Shown: positions 16,943 to 26,596, counted from the first letter of the stretch. The stretch: DNA of 64,000 nucleotides from Nonomuraea typhae (GCF_009760925.1 NZ_VRLV01000019.1:1-64000); one strand, 5' to 3'. The notes: a model not told the origin generated them from the letters alone. A program made the numbers and translations.

Positions 16943-16957
16943 TAGCTAGCTGAGCTA
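16943..16957. promoter_or_regulatory. AT-rich promoter region with dyad between marR and narG
   Basis: TAGCT-agctg-AGCTA forms a 15-bp dyad inside an unusually AT-rich stretch (about 16930-16995). It lies 45 bp upstream of the MarR start and 87 bp upstream of narG. TATATT and GATAGAAAT elements nearby could be -10 regions. It is a candidate MarR operator. Confidence 0.45.
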
Positions 16958-17043
16958 ATATATTACATGTGACAACTTTTGTGTGATAGAAATAGTTGAA
17001 CGACGCGCACTGTCAGAAACATGTCAACCGAAGGGTTGCCCGC

Positions 17044-20000
17044 ATGTTCGGACGGGGAAGCAGGAGCACACTTGCGCAACGCGCGGCGGATGCCGCCGCG
17101 CAACGGCTGCTCGAAGCGGGGAAGTTACTGCACCGCAGCGACACGACCCCGGACCTGCGTGTCGTGTACCAGGCCCGCGACTCCGTCAACGACAGTCCCT
17201 ACCGCGAACGCTGGGCCCACGACAAGGTCGTGCGCTCGACCCATGGGGTCAACTGCACCGGCTCGTGCTCGTGGAAGGTGTACGTCAAGGACGGCCTGAT
17301 CACCTGGGAAACCCAGCAGACCGACTACCCGAGCGTCGGCCCGGACCGGCCGGAGTACGAACCCCGCGGCTGCCCGCGCGGCGCCGCCTTCTCCTGGTAC
17401 ACCTACTCCCCCACCCGCGTGCGCTACCCGCATGCCCGTGGCGTCCTGCTGGAGTTGTACCGGGAGGCGAGGGCCAGACTCGGCGATCCGGTCCAAGCAT
17501 GGGCGGAGATCACGACAAATCCGGAAAAGCGGGAGAAGTACCAAAACGCCCGTGGCAAAGGCGGCCTCGTCCGGACGACCTGGGACGAAGCACTGGAGAT
17601 CGCCGCGGCTGCGCATGTCCACACGATCAAGACGTACGGGCCCGACCGGGTGGCCGGTTTCTCGCCCATCCCCGCGATGTCGATGGCCTCACACGCGGTG
17701 GGCGCCAGGTTCATGTCCCTCATCGGGGCGCCCATGTTGTCCTTCTACGACTGGTACGCCGACCTGCCGATCGCCTCGCCCCAGGTGTTCGGCGACCAGA
17801 CCGACGTACCGGAGTCGGCCGACTGGTGGGACGCCGCCTACCTGATCCTGTGGGGCTCCAACGTCCCGGTCACCCGCACCCCCGACGCCCATTGGATGAC
17901 CGAGGCCCGCTACCGGGGCCAGAAGGTGGTCGTGGTCGCACCCGACTACTCCGACGCCAGCAAGTTCGCCGACGAATGGCTGCACCCGCATCCCGGCACC
18001 GACGGCGCCCTGGCGATGGCGATGGGGCACGTGGTCCTGAAGGAATACTTCATCGACCGCCAAATTCCCTATTTTTCAGATTATGTCCGCAAATTCACGG
18101 ACCTGCCCTTCCTCATAACCCTGAACGAACACGAACGCGACCACGGCCTCGTCCCCGGCAAGTTCGTCACCGCCGCCGACCTGGGCGAGGACACGACCGA
18201 CGAGGCGGCCTGGCGGCCCGTGCTGATGAACGCCCTCGACGACCGGCCCGCCGTACCCAACGGCACGCTCGGCGACCGCTGGAGCCCGGAGAAGGGCCGC
18301 TGGAACCTCTCGCTCGACGGCCTGGACCCGCTGCTCACCCTGTACCGGGAGGGCGGCGACAGCGCCGAGGTGCTGATGCCGCGCTTCGACGGCGGCGACG
18401 TGGTACGGCGGGGCGTCCCGGTGCGCCGGATCGGCGGCCAACTGGTGACCACGGTGTTCGACCTGCTGCTCGCCCAGTACGGCGTCGCCCGCCCCGGCCT
18501 GCCCGGCACGTGGCCCACCGGCTACGACGACCCCGCATCGCCCTGCACTCCGGCCTGGCAGGAGGAGATCACCTCCGTGCCCGCCGCCACGGTGATCCGC
18601 ATCGCCCGCCAGTTCGCCACCACGGCGGAGAAGACCGGCGGCCGGGCCATGATCGTCATGGGCGCCGGCACCAACCACTGGTTCCATTCCGACACGATCT
18701 ACCGCTCCTTCATCGCCCTGCTGCTGCTGACCGGCTGCCAGGGCGTGAACGGCGGCGGCTGGGCGCACTACGTGGGCCAGGAGAAGGTACGCCCGCTGGC
18801 CGGGTGGCAGCAGATCTCGATGGCGGCCGACTGGGTACGCCCGTCCCGGCAGATGGCGGGCACGCCGTACTGGTACCAGCACACCGACCAGTGGCGGTAT
18901 GAGTCGTTCGCCGCCGGGGCGCTGTCCAGCGCGACCGGGCGCGGGTTGTTCGCCGGGAGGCACACGGCCGACCTGGTCGCCCAGTCGGCGCGGCTCGGCT
19001 GGATGCCCTCCTACCCGACGTTCTCCGCGAACCCGCTCGACCTCGGCCGCCGGGTGCGCGACAGCGGGCGGGACGCGTCCGCGTGGGTCGCCGAACAGGT
19101 CACCGAGGGAGGGCTCCGGTTCGCCTGCGAGGATCCGGACGCGCCGGAGAACTGGCCGCGGGTGCTGACGGTGTGGCGGGCCAACCTGATCGGGTCCTCG
19201 GCCAAGGGCAACGAGTACTTCCTGCGTCACCTGCTCGGCGCGCAGGACAACGCCACCGCCGAGGAGGCGCCGCCCGAGGCCAGGCCGCGCGAGGTGACCT
19301 GGCGGGAGGAGGCGCCGCGGGGCAAGCTCGACCTGCTCCTGGCGCTCGACTTCCGGATGACCTCGACCACCTTGTTCGCCGATCTCGTGCTGCCGGCCGC
19401 CACCTGGTATGAGAAGCACGACCTGTCGAGCACCGACATGCACCCCTACATTCACGCCTTCTCCCCCGCCATCAGCCCGCCCTGGCAGGCCAGGACCGAC
19501 TTCGCCATCTTCCACGGGCTGGCCACGCGGTTCGGCGAGCTGGCCGCGGGCCACCTGGACACGGCGTGGGACCTCGTCGCCACCGGGCTCCAGCACGACA
19601 CGCCTGCCGAGATCGCGCAGCCGGGCGGCGCCGTACCCGATTGGCGGGACGGGCACCCCGCGCGGGCCGGGCGGAATCTGCCGGCCGTACGGCTGATCGA
19701 GCGCGACTACACCGCGGTCGCCGCCAAGCTGGCCGAGCTCGGCCCGCTGACGGGTGAGGAGGGGATGACGGTCAAGGGCGTCACCGTCCACGCCGGGCCG
19801 GAGGTGGAGTGGCTGGCGGAGCGGTGCGGGCGAGCCGAGGACGGGCGGCCGCTGCTGGACTCCGACGTCAAGCTCTGCGAGGCCATCCTGGCGCTGTCGG
19901 GCACCACCAACGGGCGCCTGGCCGCGGCCGGGTTCGCGGCCCTGGGCGAGCGGTGCGGGCCGGCGTCGGAGCTGGACAAGCTGGGCGCGTCGGTCGGCGA

Positions 20001-20718
20001 GCGCCGGGTGGTGTTCTCCGACACGCAGGAGCGGCCGGTGCAGGTGGCCACCAGCTTCGAGTGGTCGGGCAAGGAGTCGCCCGAGCGGCGCTACGCGCCG
20101 TTCACCGTCAACACCGAGCACGCCAAACCGTGGCACACGCTGACCGGGCGCCAGCACTTCTATCTCGACCACGACTGGATGGCCGAGTACGGCGAGCAGC
20201 TCCCGATCTACCGGCCGCCGCTCGACCTGGCCGCACTCGGGGAGAGCGGAGGAGGAGGCGGCGGGGTGACGGTGCGCTACGTCACCCCGCACTCCAAGTG
20301 GTCCATCCACTCGGAGTACCAGGAGAACCTGCTCATGCAGACCCTGGCCAGAGGCGGCCCGGTCATCTGGATCAGCGTCGAGGACGCGCGGGCCGCCGGC
20401 GTGGCCGACAACGACTGGATCGAGGCGATCAACGCCAACGGCGTGGTGGTGGCCAGGGCCGTCGTCTCCCATCGCATGCCGCCGGGGACCGTGTACATGT
20501 ACCACGTGCAGGAACGCCTGGTGAACGTGCCCCTGTCCCAGGCCACCGGCCGCCGCGGCGGGGTGCACAACGCCCTGACGAAGCTGCTGATCAAGCCGAC
20601 CCACCTGATCGGCGGGTACGGCCAGCTGTCGTTCGCCCCCAACTACTACGGGCCGACCGGCAACCAGCGGGACGCGGTGACCGTGATCCGGCGCCGCTCC
20701 CAGGAGGTGACCTACTGA
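17044..20718 (+). CDS. narG: Respiratory nitrate reductase alpha subunit (molybdopterin)
   Basis: About 1224 residues, full family length. NarG reduces nitrate to nitrite at a Mo-bis-MGD centre on the inner face of the membrane. The N-terminal FeS0 ligands are visible as H67-x3-C71-x3-C75 (HGVNCTGSC) and C110 (EPRGCPRG). The region YADLPIASPQVFGDQTDVPE carries the expected Mo-binding aspartate. There is no twin-arginine leader, as usual for NarG. The ATG at 17044 has GAAGGG 8 nt upstream; an in-frame TTG 48 bp earlier is less likely. narHJI follow without gaps. Confidence 0.97.
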   Translation: MFGRGSRSTLAQRAADAAAQRLLEAGKLLHRSDTTPDLRVVYQARDSVNDSPYRERWAHDKVVRSTHGVNCTGSCSWKVYVKDGLITWETQQTDYPSVGPDRPEYEPRGCPRGAAFSWYTYSPTRVRYPHARGVLLELYREARARLGDPVQAWAEITTNPEKREKYQNARGKGGLVRTTWDEALEIAAAAHVHTIKTYGPDRVAGFSPIPAMSMASHAVGARFMSLIGAPMLSFYDWYADLPIASPQVFGDQTDVPESADWWDAAYLILWGSNVPVTRTPDAHWMTEARYRGQKVVVVAPDYSDASKFADEWLHPHPGTDGALAMAMGHVVLKEYFIDRQIPYFSDYVRKFTDLPFLITLNEHERDHGLVPGKFVTAADLGEDTTDEAAWRPVLMNALDDRPAVPNGTLGDRWSPEKGRWNLSLDGLDPLLTLYREGGDSAEVLMPRFDGGDVVRRGVPVRRIGGQLVTTVFDLLLAQYGVARPGLPGTWPTGYDDPASPCTPAWQEEITSVPAATVIRIARQFATTAEKTGGRAMIVMGAGTNHWFHSDTIYRSFIALLLLTGCQGVNGGGWAHYVGQEKVRPLAGWQQISMAADWVRPSRQMAGTPYWYQHTDQWRYESFAAGALSSATGRGLFAGRHTADLVAQSARLGWMPSYPTFSANPLDLGRRVRDSGRDASAWVAEQVTEGGLRFACEDPDAPENWPRVLTVWRANLIGSSAKGNEYFLRHLLGAQDNATAEEAPPEARPREVTWREEAPRGKLDLLLALDFRMTSTTLFADLVLPAATWYEKHDLSSTDMHPYIHAFSPAISPPWQARTDFAIFHGLATRFGELAAGHLDTAWDLVATGLQHDTPAEIAQPGGAVPDWRDGHPARAGRNLPAVRLIERDYTAVAAKLAELGPLTGEEGMTVKGVTVHAGPEVEWLAERCGRAEDGRPLLDSDVKLCEAILALSGTTNGRLAAAGFAALGERCGPASELDKLGASVGERRVVFSDTQERPVQVATSFEWSGKESPERRYAPFTVNTEHAKPWHTLTGRQHFYLDHDWMAEYGEQLPIYRPPLDLAALGESGGGGGGVTVRYVTPHSKWSIHSEYQENLLMQTLARGGPVIWISVEDARAAGVADNDWIEAINANGVVVARAVVSHRMPPGTVYMYHVQERLVNVPLSQATGRRGGVHNALTKLLIKPTHLIGGYGQLSFAPNYYGPTGNQRDAVTVIRRRSQEVTY

Positions 20719-20731
20719 TGGTGAGCGACCA

Positions 20732-22282
20732 ATGAGCATGCGGGTGATGGCGCAGATCGCGATGGTCATGAACCTCGACAAGTGCATCGGCTGCCACACC
20801 TGCTCGGTGACCTGCAAGCAGACCTGGACCAACCGGGCCGGAACCGAATACGTGTGGTTCAACAACGTCGAGACGCGGCCCGGCCAGGGCTATCCGCGCG
20901 GTTACGAGGATCAGGACCGGTGGAAGGGCGGCTGGCGGCTGCGCAACGGGCGGCTCGTGCCGCGTGCGGGCGGCCGGGCGCGGCGCCTGGCCCGGCTGTT
21001 CGCCAACCCGGACCTGCCGCTGCTGGACGACTACTACCAGCCGTGGACCTACGACTACGCCAATCTCACCTCGGCGCCGCTCGGCGACGACGTCCCCACG
21101 GCGCCGCCGCGTTCGCTGATCGACGGCCGGCCCACGACGATCACGTGGGGGCCGAACTGGGACGACGACCTCGGCGGGCACGAGCACCTCGCCAACGACC
21201 CCGTGCTGCGAAAGCTCCAGGACGACGTCCGGCTCTCGTACGAGCAGGCGTACATGTTCTACCTTCCCCGCATCTGCGAGCACTGCCTGAACCCGTCGTG
21301 CGTGGCCGCCTGCCCGTCCGGCGCCATGTACAAGCGGATCGAGGACGGAATCGTCCTGGTGGACCAGGATCGGTGCCGGGGCTGGCGGATGTGCGTGACC
21401 GGCTGCCCGTACAAGAAGGTGTACTTCAACCACCAGACCGGCAAGGCCGAGAAGTGCACGATGTGCTACCCGCGGATCGAGGCGGGCGAGCCGACCGTCT
21501 GCTCCGAGACGTGCGTGGGCCGGTTGCGCTATCTCGGCGTGATCCTCTACGACGCAGACCGGGTCGGGCAGGCGGCCGCGGTGCCGGATGAGCACGACCT
21601 GTACCCGGCCCAGCTCGGCTGCTTCCTCGACCCCGGCGACCCGGAGGTGGCCGCCGCGGCGGAGGCGGCCGGCATCCCGCACGCATGGGTGCAGGCGGCC
21701 CGCCTTTCCCCGGTTTACGCGCTCATCACGCGCTATCGCGTGGCACTCCCCCTGCATCCGGAATACCGGACGTTGCCGATGGTCTGGTACGTGCCCCCGC
21801 TGTCACCGGTCGTGGACGCGCTGGCCGGCACCGGGCACGACGGCGAGGACGCGGGCAACCTGTTCGCCGCGATCGACGCGCTGCGCATCCCGGTCACCTA
21901 CCTGGCAGAGCTGTTCACCGCCGGCGACACCGTGCCCGTCCAGGCGTCGTTGTCGCGGCTGGCCGCCATGCGCGCGCACATGCGGGCGATCAACCTCGGC
22001 GAGGAGCCCGATCCCGGCATCGGCGAAGCCGTCGGCATGACACCGGTCCAGATCGAGGAGATGTACCGCCTGCTGGCGCTGGCCAAGTACGACGAGCGGT
22101 ACGTCATCCCCACGGCCTACGACGGCCGGGAGAGCGCGGAGCTCGCCGGGTGCAGCCTGGATGCGCCGGGCGGCCCCGGCATGGTGGAGGAGGAGCTCCA
22201 CGGCCGGGTCAACCTGCTGAACTGGGACGGCAAGGGCCGGCCCGCCGGCCTCTTCCCGCGGCGGCGCGAGGCGAACCCATGA
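20732..22282 (+). CDS. narH: Respiratory nitrate reductase beta subunit (iron-sulfur)
   Basis: 516 residues. NarH carries four iron-sulfur clusters that pass electrons from NarI haems to NarG. Cysteine groups are complete: CIGCHTCSVTCK near the N-terminus, then CEHCLNPSCVAACP, CRGWRMCVTGCP (tryptophan in place of one cysteine, typical of the 3Fe-4S site) and CTMCYPRIEAGEPTVCSETC. The start ATG lies 13 bp after the narG stop, and the end overlaps narJ by 4 bp (ATGA). Confidence 0.97.
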   Translation: MSMRVMAQIAMVMNLDKCIGCHTCSVTCKQTWTNRAGTEYVWFNNVETRPGQGYPRGYEDQDRWKGGWRLRNGRLVPRAGGRARRLARLFANPDLPLLDDYYQPWTYDYANLTSAPLGDDVPTAPPRSLIDGRPTTITWGPNWDDDLGGHEHLANDPVLRKLQDDVRLSYEQAYMFYLPRICEHCLNPSCVAACPSGAMYKRIEDGIVLVDQDRCRGWRMCVTGCPYKKVYFNHQTGKAEKCTMCYPRIEAGEPTVCSETCVGRLRYLGVILYDADRVGQAAAVPDEHDLYPAQLGCFLDPGDPEVAAAAEAAGIPHAWVQAARLSPVYALITRYRVALPLHPEYRTLPMVWYVPPLSPVVDALAGTGHDGEDAGNLFAAIDALRIPVTYLAELFTAGDTVPVQASLSRLAAMRAHMRAINLGEEPDPGIGEAVGMTPVQIEEMYRLLALAKYDERYVIPTAYDGRESAELAGCSLDAPGGPGMVEEELHGRVNLLNWDGKGRPAGLFPRRREANP

Positions 22283-22857
22283 TCGTGCACCAGGCCGCCT
22301 CCCTGCTGCTGTGCTACCCGGGCGACGACTGGCCCGGCAGGAGAGCGCTCGTCGAGGACGCCCTGCGCGAGGTGCGGGGCGAGGCCGCCGCGCTGCTGCG
22401 CGCGTTCTGCGCCACGGCGATCGCGCCGCTGGACCTGGCCAGGACCTACGTCGCCACCTTCGACCGCAGCAACCGCCGGACCCTGCACATGACGTACTAC
22501 ACCGACGGCGACACCCGGCGCCGCGGCATGTCGCTGGCCCGGCTCAAGGCGCTCTACCGCGCGCACGGCTGGCTGCCCGACACCGCCGAGTTGCCGGACT
22601 TCCTGCCGCTCATGCTGGAGTTCGCCGCCCGCTGCCCCGGACCCGGCACGGACCTGCTGCACGCGCACCGGCCCGGGATCGACGTCCTGAGCGCCAACCT
22701 GTCCGGGTACGGCGGGCCGTACGCCGGAGTCCTGCAAGCCGTGGCGGCGAGTCTCGGCGACCCGACCCCGGCCCAGCGCCGCCTCGCCCGCGCCATCACG
22801 ACCGGCGGGCCGCCCGCGGAGACCGTCGGGATCGAAGCCCTGGGAGCCTACCGATGA
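22279..22857 (+). CDS. narJ: Nitrate reductase assembly chaperone (delta)
   Basis: 192 residues from an ATG that overlaps the narH stop (ATGA); the frame is open further upstream but only as an overprint of narH. It is an all-helical TorD/NarJ-type chaperone that binds the NarG N-terminus and permits cofactor insertion. Family features: LLLCYPGDDW near the N-terminus, YVATFDRSNRRTLHMTYYTDGDTRRRG, and LPDFLPLMLEF. It is shorter than the E. coli protein but usual for actinobacteria. Confidence 0.93.
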   Translation: MIVHQAASLLLCYPGDDWPGRRALVEDALREVRGEAAALLRAFCATAIAPLDLARTYVATFDRSNRRTLHMTYYTDGDTRRRGMSLARLKALYRAHGWLPDTAELPDFLPLMLEFAARCPGPGTDLLHAHRPGIDVLSANLSGYGGPYAGVLQAVAASLGDPTPAQRRLARAITTGGPPAETVGIEALGAYR

Positions 22858-23558
22858 GACATCTCGAGATCGCCGTGTGGGGTGTGCTGCCGTATGTCGT
22901 GTTCGTGGTGTTCGTAGCGGGATCCGCGTGGCGTTACCACTACGACCGCTTCGGGCTGACCACCCGCTCGAGCCAGCTGCACGAGAGCCGTCTGCTGTCG
23001 GTGGGCGGCCCGCTCTTCCACTACGGCCTGCTCTTCGTCGTCGCCGGCCACGTCGTCGGGCTGCTGGTGCCCGAATCGGTGACCGAGAGCCTGCGCATCA
23101 GCGAGTCCTTCTACCGGGCCAACGCCCTCGTCGTGGGAGGGCTTGCCGGGCTGGCCTGCGTGGCGGGGCTCGGGATCCTGCTGTGGCGGCGGCTGAAGGT
23201 CGGCGCGGTACGGCTGGCCACCAGCCGGACCGATCGGATTCTCTACCCGGTGCTGGCGATCGTGCTGCTGGCCGGTCTGTGGGCGACGCTGACCGGGGCG
23301 GGCAGCACCTACGACTACCGCCAAGGCGTATCGGTCTGGTTCCGTAGTCTGCTGGTGCTCCAGCCCGACGTGGCCGCCGCCGCTCACGCGCCGCTGATGT
23401 TCCAGGTCCACATCCTGTTCGGCATGGCGTTGTTCGCGCTGTGGCCGTTCAGCCGCCTCGTCCACGCCTTCGCCGCGCCCGTGGGATACCTGCTGCGGCC
23501 GTACGTCGTCTACCGGCACCGGGCTGCGGCCCGCAGGGGCTCGGCCACCGTGCGCTGA
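22854..23558 (+). CDS. narI: Nitrate reductase gamma subunit (cytochrome b)
   Basis: 234 residues with five membrane helices. NarI oxidises menaquinol at the outer face and passes electrons through two b haems to NarH. The haem-ligand histidines are visible in helix 2 (GGPLFHYGLLFVVAGHVVG) and in the last helices (AAHAPLMFQVHILFG). The start overlaps the narJ stop (ATGA). No narK nitrate/nitrite transporter follows. Confidence 0.95.
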   Translation: MRHLEIAVWGVLPYVVFVVFVAGSAWRYHYDRFGLTTRSSQLHESRLLSVGGPLFHYGLLFVVAGHVVGLLVPESVTESLRISESFYRANALVVGGLAGLACVAGLGILLWRRLKVGAVRLATSRTDRILYPVLAIVLLAGLWATLTGAGSTYDYRQGVSVWFRSLLVLQPDVAAAAHAPLMFQVHILFGMALFALWPFSRLVHAFAAPVGYLLRPYVVYRHRAAARRGSATVR

Positions 23559-23576
23559 CCCGGCTGGAATGCCGCG

Positions 23577-23605
23577 TTGACACAGGGTTTCGGCCGTGCA
23601 AATAC
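23577..23605 (+). promoter_or_regulatory. Possible promoter downstream of narI
   Basis: TTGACA (23577-23582), a 17-bp spacer, then AAATAC (23600-23605). The -35 is perfect, the -10 weak. The nearest downstream gene is the efflux pump about 350 bp away, so it would make a long leader or an independent RNA. Apart from this and the CRP-like site, the 396-bp gap 23559-23954 shows no gene. Confidence 0.3.
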
Positions 23606-23689
23606 CTCACTAAAGGTCCACGAAATGCATCGGTCCCGAGTGAGGGCAATGTAGCCCGCCACATCCGCAAATGATCTGTCCATCAGCTG

Positions 23690-23705
23690 TGTGACGGACA
23701 TCACT
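23690..23705. promoter_or_regulatory. CRP/FNR-type site between narI and the efflux pump
   Basis: TGTGA-cggaca-TCACT is a near-perfect dyad of the CRP-family type (GTGA-N6-TCAC). It lies about 250 bp upstream of the MFS gene. Such sites bind cyclic-AMP or redox-sensing regulators, but no CRP-family gene is in the window. Confidence 0.4.
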
Positions 23706-23954
23706 CGTCCATAGCCACACGGCGGAAATGGGCGGCGGGATCGGCATTCCTTCGCTGATCCCGGCGCTGATCAAGCGCCTGCTCGGGGTGAAAATCAGGT
23801 GACATTTCCGGCCAGTTGCCGGAATGTTGGGTGCGGGCGATGAGTTTTGTCGGTGGTGCAGGTCAATCTAGGCATGACCGCTACGACCGGTGCGGCCCAC
23901 CGCTGGGACGCCAGCCAAGACCGAGTTCCGTCCGACAACCCTGATCGAGGTAAC

Positions 23955-25406
23955 GTGCCCAGCCCTAAGCTTGATTCCCCCGCCATGCCCGCGTCCGCGG
24001 TCAAGGGGCGCACCCCAGCCGTGATCCGGCTGCTGGTGCTCGCCACATTCGTGGTCATTCTCAATGAGACGATCATGATCAATGCGATCCCTCGCCTCAT
24101 GACGGCTCTGAGCATCACGGAGCAGACCGCGCAGTGGCTTTCGACCGCCTTCATGTTGACCATGGCAGCCGTCATTCCGATCACGGGATGGTTCCTGCAG
24201 CGGGTCTCCACCCGCACCGCCTATAAAGTCGCGATGGGATTGTTCCTGATCGGCACGGCATTGGCCATGATCGCGCCGACGTTCACCGTGTTGCTGGGGG
24301 CGCGCATCATCCAGGCGTCCGGCACGGCCGTGATGATGCCCCTGCTGATGACCACGCTGATGCAGGTGGTGCCCGAGTCCGACCGGGGCCGGGTCATGGG
24401 CAACGTCACGCTGGCCATCTCGGTGGCGCCCGCGATGGGCCCGGCCGTCTCCGGTGTGATTCTGCAGTTCGGGTCCTGGCGGCTGCTGTTCGCCGTCGTG
24501 CTCCCGATCGCGGCGCTGATCACCTGGACCGGCCTGAAGCAGCTCAAGAACGTCGGCGAGCCCAAGATCAGCCACATCGACTGGTTCAGCGTGGTGACCG
24601 CGGCCGCCGGTTTCGGCGGACTGGTCTACGGCCTCAGCCGCTTCGAGGGCGGCGACATCCGCCTGGCCGGCGCGATCGTCGGGATCGGCGTGATCCTCAT
24701 CGCGATCTTCGTGTTCCGTCAGCTGAAGCTGCAGAAGCGCGGCGTGCCCCTGCTCGACCTGCGCACCCTGCGCCACCGCACCTACACGATCGCGCTGATC
24801 ATGATGTCGGTGGCCTTCATGGCGATGCTCGGCTCGATGATCCTGCTGCCGCTCTACCTGCAGAACGTGCGCGGGCTCGACCCCCTGCAGACCGGCCTGC
24901 TCGTGATGCCGGGCGGCCTCGCGATGGGTCTGCTCGGCCCGACGGTCGGGCGGATGTTCGACCGGTTCGGCGGGCGCGTGCTGGTCATTCCGGGTGCGAT
25001 CGGCATCACGCTGTCGCTCGCCGGCTTCACCCAGGTCACGATGACCATGCCGTTCTGGCAGCTTCTCGGGCTGCACGCGCTGCTGATGGTCGGCCTGGCG
25101 GCGACCTTCACCCCCGTCTTCACCCTGGGGCTGGGCGCGGTTCCGCCGTCGCTCTACTCCCACGGCAGCTCGATCCTGAGCACGCTGCAGCAGGTCGCCG
25201 CGGCCATCGGCACCGCGCTCGTGGTGACCGTGATGAGCGCGCGCGCCGAGAGCCTGCGCGCCGACGGCGTCACCGAAGTGCTCGCCCAGCTCGAGGGCAT
25301 GCGGCTCGCCTTCATCATCGGCGCGGTGCTGTCCATCGCGGTGGTGATCACCGCGCTGCTCCTGCCCGCCCGCGCCGACACCTCCGTCGAACACGCGGGG
25401 CACTAG
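23955..25406 (+). CDS. MFS drug efflux transporter, DHA2 (EmrB/QacA) family
   Basis: About 483 residues with 14 predicted membrane helices, the DHA2 layout. The motif after helix 1 (LNETIMINAIPRLM) and the helix-5 antiporter motif C (SVAPAMGPAVSGVI) mark a proton-driven drug exporter. I chose GTG 23955, which has GAGG just upstream and leaves a short polar N-terminus. An ATG at 23874 would add 27 unconserved residues. Substrate unknown. There is no adjacent regulator; narI ends about 400 bp upstream. Confidence 0.88.
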   Translation: MPSPKLDSPAMPASAVKGRTPAVIRLLVLATFVVILNETIMINAIPRLMTALSITEQTAQWLSTAFMLTMAAVIPITGWFLQRVSTRTAYKVAMGLFLIGTALAMIAPTFTVLLGARIIQASGTAVMMPLLMTTLMQVVPESDRGRVMGNVTLAISVAPAMGPAVSGVILQFGSWRLLFAVVLPIAALITWTGLKQLKNVGEPKISHIDWFSVVTAAAGFGGLVYGLSRFEGGDIRLAGAIVGIGVILIAIFVFRQLKLQKRGVPLLDLRTLRHRTYTIALIMMSVAFMAMLGSMILLPLYLQNVRGLDPLQTGLLVMPGGLAMGLLGPTVGRMFDRFGGRVLVIPGAIGITLSLAGFTQVTMTMPFWQLLGLHALLMVGLAATFTPVFTLGLGAVPPSLYSHGSSILSTLQQVAAAIGTALVVTVMSARAESLRADGVTEVLAQLEGMRLAFIIGAVLSIAVVITALLLPARADTSVEHAGH

Positions 25407-25438
25407 AAGCCAGCAGCACATCCGACGCTGGAGCCCGC

Positions 25439-26596
25439 TCAGCCGAGCAGGCTCCAGCGTGGGCCGTCGGCGGTGTCCTCGACGAGGACGCCGCCTTCGC
25501 CCAGGGCCTCCCGGACCGCGTCCGCCAGGCCGAAGGCACGCTCCTGCCGCAGCCTCTCGCGCAGCGCCAGGAGCGGCGGCACGATCTGCGCGGCCATGCT
25601 GCGGCCGGCGTCGGCGCCCAGCGTGGCGATCATGCGGCGCAGGGCGTCACGCGCTTCCTCCGAGCCGCCCGCGTCCTCTTCCATGTCCGCCGCCCAGCGG
25701 GCGATCTCACCCTCCAGATCCAGAATGATCTTGGTGGCGACCGACGGGCCGTCAGCGGTGGCGAAGGACTCCTCACACGCCCGTACGGTCTCCTCCAGCG
25801 TCAGCTCCCTGACCGCGGCCGCCACCGGTTTCACCTCGGGCGCCGTGGCCTCGCCGCGCAGCAGGCCGCGCAGTTCCCCGATGCTCGCCGTGGTGCCCGC
25901 GGGCAGCACGGCCCGCGTGCCCCCGGCGCGGACGGTGAGAACGCCCCGGCCGACGACCCGCGCCCGCTCGGCGACCAGGTCGATGACCACCGCGGTGTGC
26001 TCGTCCACGCCGAGGATGCCCGTCCCGGCCGGCAGCTCGCGTTCCATCCGCGACAGGCGCCGCTCACCCAGGTAACAGAAGCGGGTGTCGTGCGTGCCGC
26101 CCTCGGCGTTGTCGTAGTGCGGGATCACCACCGCCTCCAGCCCCAGCGGGCGCAGCAGATCGAGCCCTTCCCGCCAGTACGGCTCGGCCCCCACCTTGTA
26201 AATCTCGTACACCGGCACCGTCGCCGCCCCCGCGGTGCACGCGGCTGCGGAGGCCAGCACGGTCACCCCTTGCCGGGCGCGCACCCGGGCCCGCAGGTCA
26301 CCGGCGTCCGAGCCGCCGAGCCAGCGATCGAGCGCGTACGTCGGGCTGCCCGGCCCCGAGAACACCCAGTCGGCCGTGGCGATGACGCCGCCGACCTCCA
26401 CCTCCAGCCCCACGCTCCGGGCGAAGTACTGCTGAGCCCGGGCCGAGATGTCCCGGGCGTTCTCCTGAAACGCATACGGCGTGTCCAGCAGGATCGCCCT
26501 GGGCTGCGGCCCCAGCGCGCCGATCACGCCGCGATGCACCTCGACCATGGTCGGGCTGGTCTCCCCCGACCCCATCAGAACCAGCGTCCCGGTCAT
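25439..26596 (-). CDS. Peptidase S51/cyanophycinase-like protein with a CysRS-type C-terminal tail
   Basis: About 385 residues. The first 220 residues follow the class I glutamine-amidotransferase-like fold of the S51/cyanophycinase group: MGSGETSPTM at the start, a substrate loop near TPYAFQEN, and the nucleophile-elbow-like segment ASAAACTAGA. The last 50 residues (LLALRERLRQERAFGLADAV, then VLVEDTADGPRW) closely resemble the C-terminus of cysteinyl-tRNA synthetase, so this is a domain fusion. The ATG at 26596 begins the conserved core; the frame is open further upstream by chance. The substrate is unknown. The gene is divergent from the next one, with about 105 bp between starts. Confidence 0.75.
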   Translation of the reverse strand: MTGTLVLMGSGETSPTMVEVHRGVIGALGPQPRAILLDTPYAFQENARDISARAQQYFARSVGLEVEVGGVIATADWVFSGPGSPTYALDRWLGGSDAGDLRARVRARQGVTVLASAAACTAGAATVPVYEIYKVGAEPYWREGLDLLRPLGLEAVVIPHYDNAEGGTHDTRFCYLGERRLSRMERELPAGTGILGVDEHTAVVIDLVAERARVVGRGVLTVRAGGTRAVLPAGTTASIGELRGLLRGEATAPEVKPVAAAVRELTLEETVRACEESFATADGPSVATKIILDLEGEIARWAADMEEDAGGSEEARDALRRMIATLGADAGRSMAAQIVPPLLALRERLRQERAFGLADAVREALGEGGVLVEDTADGPRWSLLG

